The notes under the pieces were generated by a model. The model did not search any database. It was given only the letters and a program-made list of their open reading frames with translations, and was not told the origin of the DNA. This document shows, in pieces, positions 61,695 to 64,000 of a stretch of 64,000 nucleotides of DNA (position 1 is the stretch's first letter; the number at the start of each line of letters is the position of its first letter). The translations under genes and the position numbers were made by a program. Source of the DNA: Halorientalis sp. (GTDB lineage Archaea; Halobacteriota; Halobacteria; Halobacteriales; Haloarculaceae); the NCBI RefSeq assembly GCF_028275115.1, contig NZ_JAQCNH010000027.1:25528-89527 (forward strand), written 5' to 3'.

Positions 61695-62195
61695 ATGACT
61701 GGTGACGGGAGCACTGCCGGGACACGAATCGAACTGTTCGCTCGGTCCACGCTGCCCGAGGTCGCGTCACGGCGGCGGGACCAGGTCGCAGGGCGACTCG
61801 AACAACTCGCTGCGGACGGTCACGTCACGGACGTGACGGTCGAGACGTGGGAGAGGAAAGTGCCCCTCTCGGAGAACCACGACGAGCTCACCAGGTACGA
61901 CCGGTTCCGGACCTGGGCCGACGAGACCGGCGTCTCGCTCGACCCGTTCTTCGACACCCGGACGTGTTATTCGATGGAGACGGGTGACCGTGGCGAGTGG
62001 CTCGTTTTGCCCGCGCTCTGTCTCGCCGTCTACCGCGATGGCGAACTCGACGCCGTGTATCCACACTCGACGAACGACGGCTCCCGGTCCGTCCTCGATT
62101 GTCTCAACGCTATCGAAGCTGCGCCGGGTCGCGTCGCCCGACCGGTCGAGTCAGAGGCCCCCGAACGGACGGACCTCGTCGAACTCTCGGACTAG
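61695..62195 (+). CDS. Conserved haloarchaeal hypothetical protein, HTH-family relative (166 aa)
   Basis: 166 residues. TRIELFARSTLPEVASRRRDQV, VTVETWERKVPLSENHDEL, TWADETGVSLDPFFDTRTCYS, EWLVLPALCLAVYRDGELDAVYPHS resemble haloarchaeal proteins annotated as HTH domain-containing; no clear helix-turn-helix is visible to me. TATA-like GTTTTATTT at 61658-61666. Confidence 0.75.
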   Translation: MTGDGSTAGTRIELFARSTLPEVASRRRDQVAGRLEQLAADGHVTDVTVETWERKVPLSENHDELTRYDRFRTWADETGVSLDPFFDTRTCYSMETGDRGEWLVLPALCLAVYRDGELDAVYPHSTNDGSRSVLDCLNAIEAAPGRVARPVESEAPERTDLVELSD

Positions 62196-62321
62196 ATTCC
62201 GTTGCTCTCTGCCAGGCGTCCCCACCGTGACGACACGATTGACCTCCGTCCACGCCTGAAGACCGAGGCATGCGCCATCGGCCTGTGTCACCGTCTTCGG
62301 CCTCCGGCTCGGGCGGAACGG

Positions 62322-62693
62322 TTATTCAGAGAGCCGAAAACGATATCCGTCCCACTCCTGGTCCGCATCGGCGGGCTTGAGCCCGACACCGGGCTCACGT
62401 AGCGCTTCCACGTAGACCGGTTCGACCTCGTCGCCGGTTTCGACGTCGGCGTTGTCGGCGACCTGTCCCATCGCACGCACGGACGCGCCGTCGACCTCGA
62501 ACTCGACGAACGCCAGGACGTTCGGTTCCCGGACTCCGGGTGGCGTCGCGGTGCTTTTCGTCCAAGTGACCACCTCACCTGTGCGGTCGCTCAGGTCAAC
62601 GGTCTCGACCGGTTCCTCGCCACACTCCGGACAGCGCGGGTGCGCGGGGTACTTTATGTGACCGTTCGGACAGCGGATGGCGTCCATCGGCAT
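62322..62693 (-). CDS. DUF35 OB-fold zinc-ribbon protein, thiolase beta subunit
   Basis: 123 residues. Zinc ribbon CPNGHIKYPAHPRCPECG at the N-terminus and an OB-fold (GEVVTWTKSTATPPG, ALREPGV region). In archaea such proteins pair with thiolases; in haloarchaea beta-ketothiolases consist of a catalytic alpha and an OB-fold beta subunit. It shares one base with the thiolase stop (TAATG), so the two are translated together. Confidence 0.88.
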   Translation of the reverse strand: MPMDAIRCPNGHIKYPAHPRCPECGEEPVETVDLSDRTGEVVTWTKSTATPPGVREPNVLAFVEFEVDGASVRAMGQVADNADVETGDEVEPVYVEALREPGVGLKPADADQEWDGYRFRLSE

Positions 62694-63847
62694 TATGCTT
62701 CCTCCATGATGGTAGTAATAACGCAGTTACCGAACCCGCCGACGTTGCAGGCCAGCCCCGTCTCGGCTCCGACCTGTCGGTCGCCGGCTTCACCGACCAG
62801 TTGCTCGTATATTTCGTAGCCCTGTGCGACACCGCTGGCCCCGAGCGGGTGTCCCTTCGATTTCAGCCCACCGGAGGTATTGATCGGGCGCTCGCCGTCA
62901 ATCTCCGTGCGACCCTCCTCGACGTGTTTCCAGGCCTCGCCCCTCTCGGCGAAAGAGAGCCCCTCCATCTGGAGGAACTCGAGGATAGTGAACATGTCGT
63001 GGAGTTCGGCCACGTCGATGTCGTCGGGACCGACCCCGGCCATGTCGTAGGCTTCCTCTCCGGAGTCGACGACGCCACCCATCGTCGTCGGGTCGTCGCG
63101 TTCGTGGACGACGTGGGTATCGGTCGCGCCGCCGACACCCGAGACGACCGCGTAGTCGTCCGCGTACTGTTCGGCCACCTCGACGGGGCAGAACATGAGC
63201 GCCGAACTGCCATCGGTGATCGGGCAAAAGTCGTAGAGGCGGAGCGGATCGGCGATGATCGGACTCTCCATTGCCGTCTGTTGTGTAATCTCCTTCTGGA
63301 ACTGCGCCCTCGGGTTGCGAGTGCCGTTCTCGTGGTTCTTGACGGCGACTTTCGCGAGACTCTCTCTGGGCGCGTCGAACGTCTCGAGGTAGTGCCGTGC
63401 CGTCATCCCCGCGAAGGAGGGCAGGGTGACACCCTGTTTGTACTCGGCGGGGTGGGTAATCGACGCGATGATGTCGGTCGCACCACCGGTGCCCTTGTGA
63501 GTCATCTTCTCGCCGCCCACGAGCAGCGTCATGTCGCTGGCCCCGGACTTGACCGACTGCCAGGCGGCGTACATACCCGCCCCGCCACTGGAACTGGTCT
63601 GGTCGATTCGCTGGCTGTACGCCGGTATCAAGCCGAGGTCGTGGGTGACCGCGTTCATAATCCCGGTCTGTCCCTCGAACTCCCCGCTGGCCATGTTCGA
63701 TACGTAGACGTGGTCGACCGCGTTCGGCCCGACGCCGGCGTCCTGGAGACACGCTTCGCCCGCCTGTGCGAGCAGTTCACGTATCCAGGCGTCTCGCTGG
63801 CCGAACTTCGTCATCGACCCGCCGATGATGGCAACCGTCCTGTCCAT
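62693..63847 (-). CDS. Haloarchaeal-type thiolase (beta-ketothiolase alpha subunit)
   Basis: 384 residues from ATG 63847 (MDRTVAIIGGSMTKFG); the frame continues upstream but is antisense and un-haloarchaeal. SCP2/thiolase fold: VDHVYVSNMASGEFEGQTG, then QRIDQTSSSGGAGMYAA where the usual nucleophile Cys is Ser, DVAELHDMFTILEFL, and SGGLKSKGHPLGASG with catalytic His, ACNVGGFGN at the end. A Ser-His-His triad is documented for haloarchaeal ketothiolases of this type. Likely acetoacetyl- or ketovaleryl-CoA formation or cleavage. Confidence 0.88.
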   Translation of the reverse strand: MDRTVAIIGGSMTKFGQRDAWIRELLAQAGEACLQDAGVGPNAVDHVYVSNMASGEFEGQTGIMNAVTHDLGLIPAYSQRIDQTSSSGGAGMYAAWQSVKSGASDMTLLVGGEKMTHKGTGGATDIIASITHPAEYKQGVTLPSFAGMTARHYLETFDAPRESLAKVAVKNHENGTRNPRAQFQKEITQQTAMESPIIADPLRLYDFCPITDGSSALMFCPVEVAEQYADDYAVVSGVGGATDTHVVHERDDPTTMGGVVDSGEEAYDMAGVGPDDIDVAELHDMFTILEFLQMEGLSFAERGEAWKHVEEGRTEIDGERPINTSGGLKSKGHPLGASGVAQGYEIYEQLVGEAGDRQVGAETGLACNVGGFGNCVITTIMEEA

Positions 63848-63969
63848 ATCACCTGCAACTCCAACGGGCGGTGTTGTAAATCTGGCTGAACGCGCGGTAT
63901 TCGACCGGCCCTTCCCGGGGCGGGGCGGTGTCTCGGTACGCTCTTGAGAGTCCGTTCGCAACTGAACAC

Positions 63970-64000
63970 ATGACCGGCACTGTCGAACGGGTCCACGTCG
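63970..64000 (+). CDS. Start of a further gene, cut by window end
   Basis: ATG 63970 opens a frame (MTGTVERVHV) that runs off the window. The few residues resemble the start of haloarchaeal MOSC-domain proteins, but this is a guess. Confidence 0.35.
   Translation, partial: MTGTVERVHV

Overview
The window is a high-GC chromosomal segment of an extremely halophilic archaeon (class Halobacteria). Evidence seen directly: nearly all proteins are strongly acidic, several match haloarchaea-only families (HalX response regulator, HalOD1, small DUF57xx proteins), tRNA-Trp carries the guide-RNA intron typical of haloarchaea, and many genes have a TATA-like box 24-30 bases before the start codon with no room for a leader (leaderless transcripts). 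Family Haloarculaceae is plausible but is inference only. No rRNA, CRISPR array, transposase or integrase gene is present.

Layout. 1-5.8 kb: 3' end of the N-glycosylation transferase aglJ, small regulators (ribbon-helix-helix, PadR), a degenerate metallo-beta-lactamase-fold protein and a GAF histidine kinase. 5.8-14.2 kb: a branched-chain amino acid block, leuA, a short Val/Leu/Ile-rich leader ORF with an overlapping hairpin, ilvB-ilvN-ilvC, two tiny coupled ORFs, leuC-leuD, leuB. 14.4-24.8 kb: housekeeping and redox genes (UPF0173 hydrolase, FAH-family hydrolase, GMC oxidoreductase behind a DtxR-like operator, hisC-adenylate kinase-CDP-alcohol transferase operon, MBF1, HalX regulator, tpiA, a condensation-type acyltransferase). 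24.8-34.8 kb: HerA-like ATPase, methyltransferase, Y-family polymerase with PCNA-binding motifs, AGPS-like flavoprotein, rhomboid protease, malic enzyme. 34.8-42.3 kb: UbiA prenyltransferase, small membrane proteins, a candidate structured RNA, intron-containing tRNA-Trp, guaB, a 41-residue zinc-finger protein, and tRNA-Lys followed by two 107-bp repeats that duplicate its 3' end. 42.3-50.7 kb: TrkA-N/DHH protein, PRC-barrel, metallophosphoesterase, lactate-utilisation LutAB fusion plus LutC, HalOD1 protein, thioredoxin. 50.7-55 kb: biotin operon bioB-bioU-bioF-bioD. 55-64 kb: ADP-forming acetyl-CoA synthetase with a BioD/Pta-like partner, archaetidylserine decarboxylase, dpsA, a small gene behind a second DtxR-like operator, and a haloarchaeal two-subunit thiolase.

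How genes work together. ilvB/N/C and leuA/C/D/B give most of the valine, leucine and isoleucine pathway; ilvD and ilvE are not here. The leader ORF suggests, but does not prove, that ilvB expression responds to branched-chain aminoacyl-tRNA supply. bioF-bioU-bioD-bioB makes a complete late biotin pathway in which the suicide enzyme BioU replaces BioA. LutAB/LutC, malic enzyme and acetyl-CoA synthetase serve lactate, malate and acetate metabolism. Two identical-architecture operators (TTAGG, four bases, CCTAA) lie between TATA box and start of the GMC oxidoreductase and of a 56-residue protein beside dpsA, suggesting a shared metal-dependent repressor.

Limits: functions rest on motif and family recognition by eye; no database search or folding program was run.
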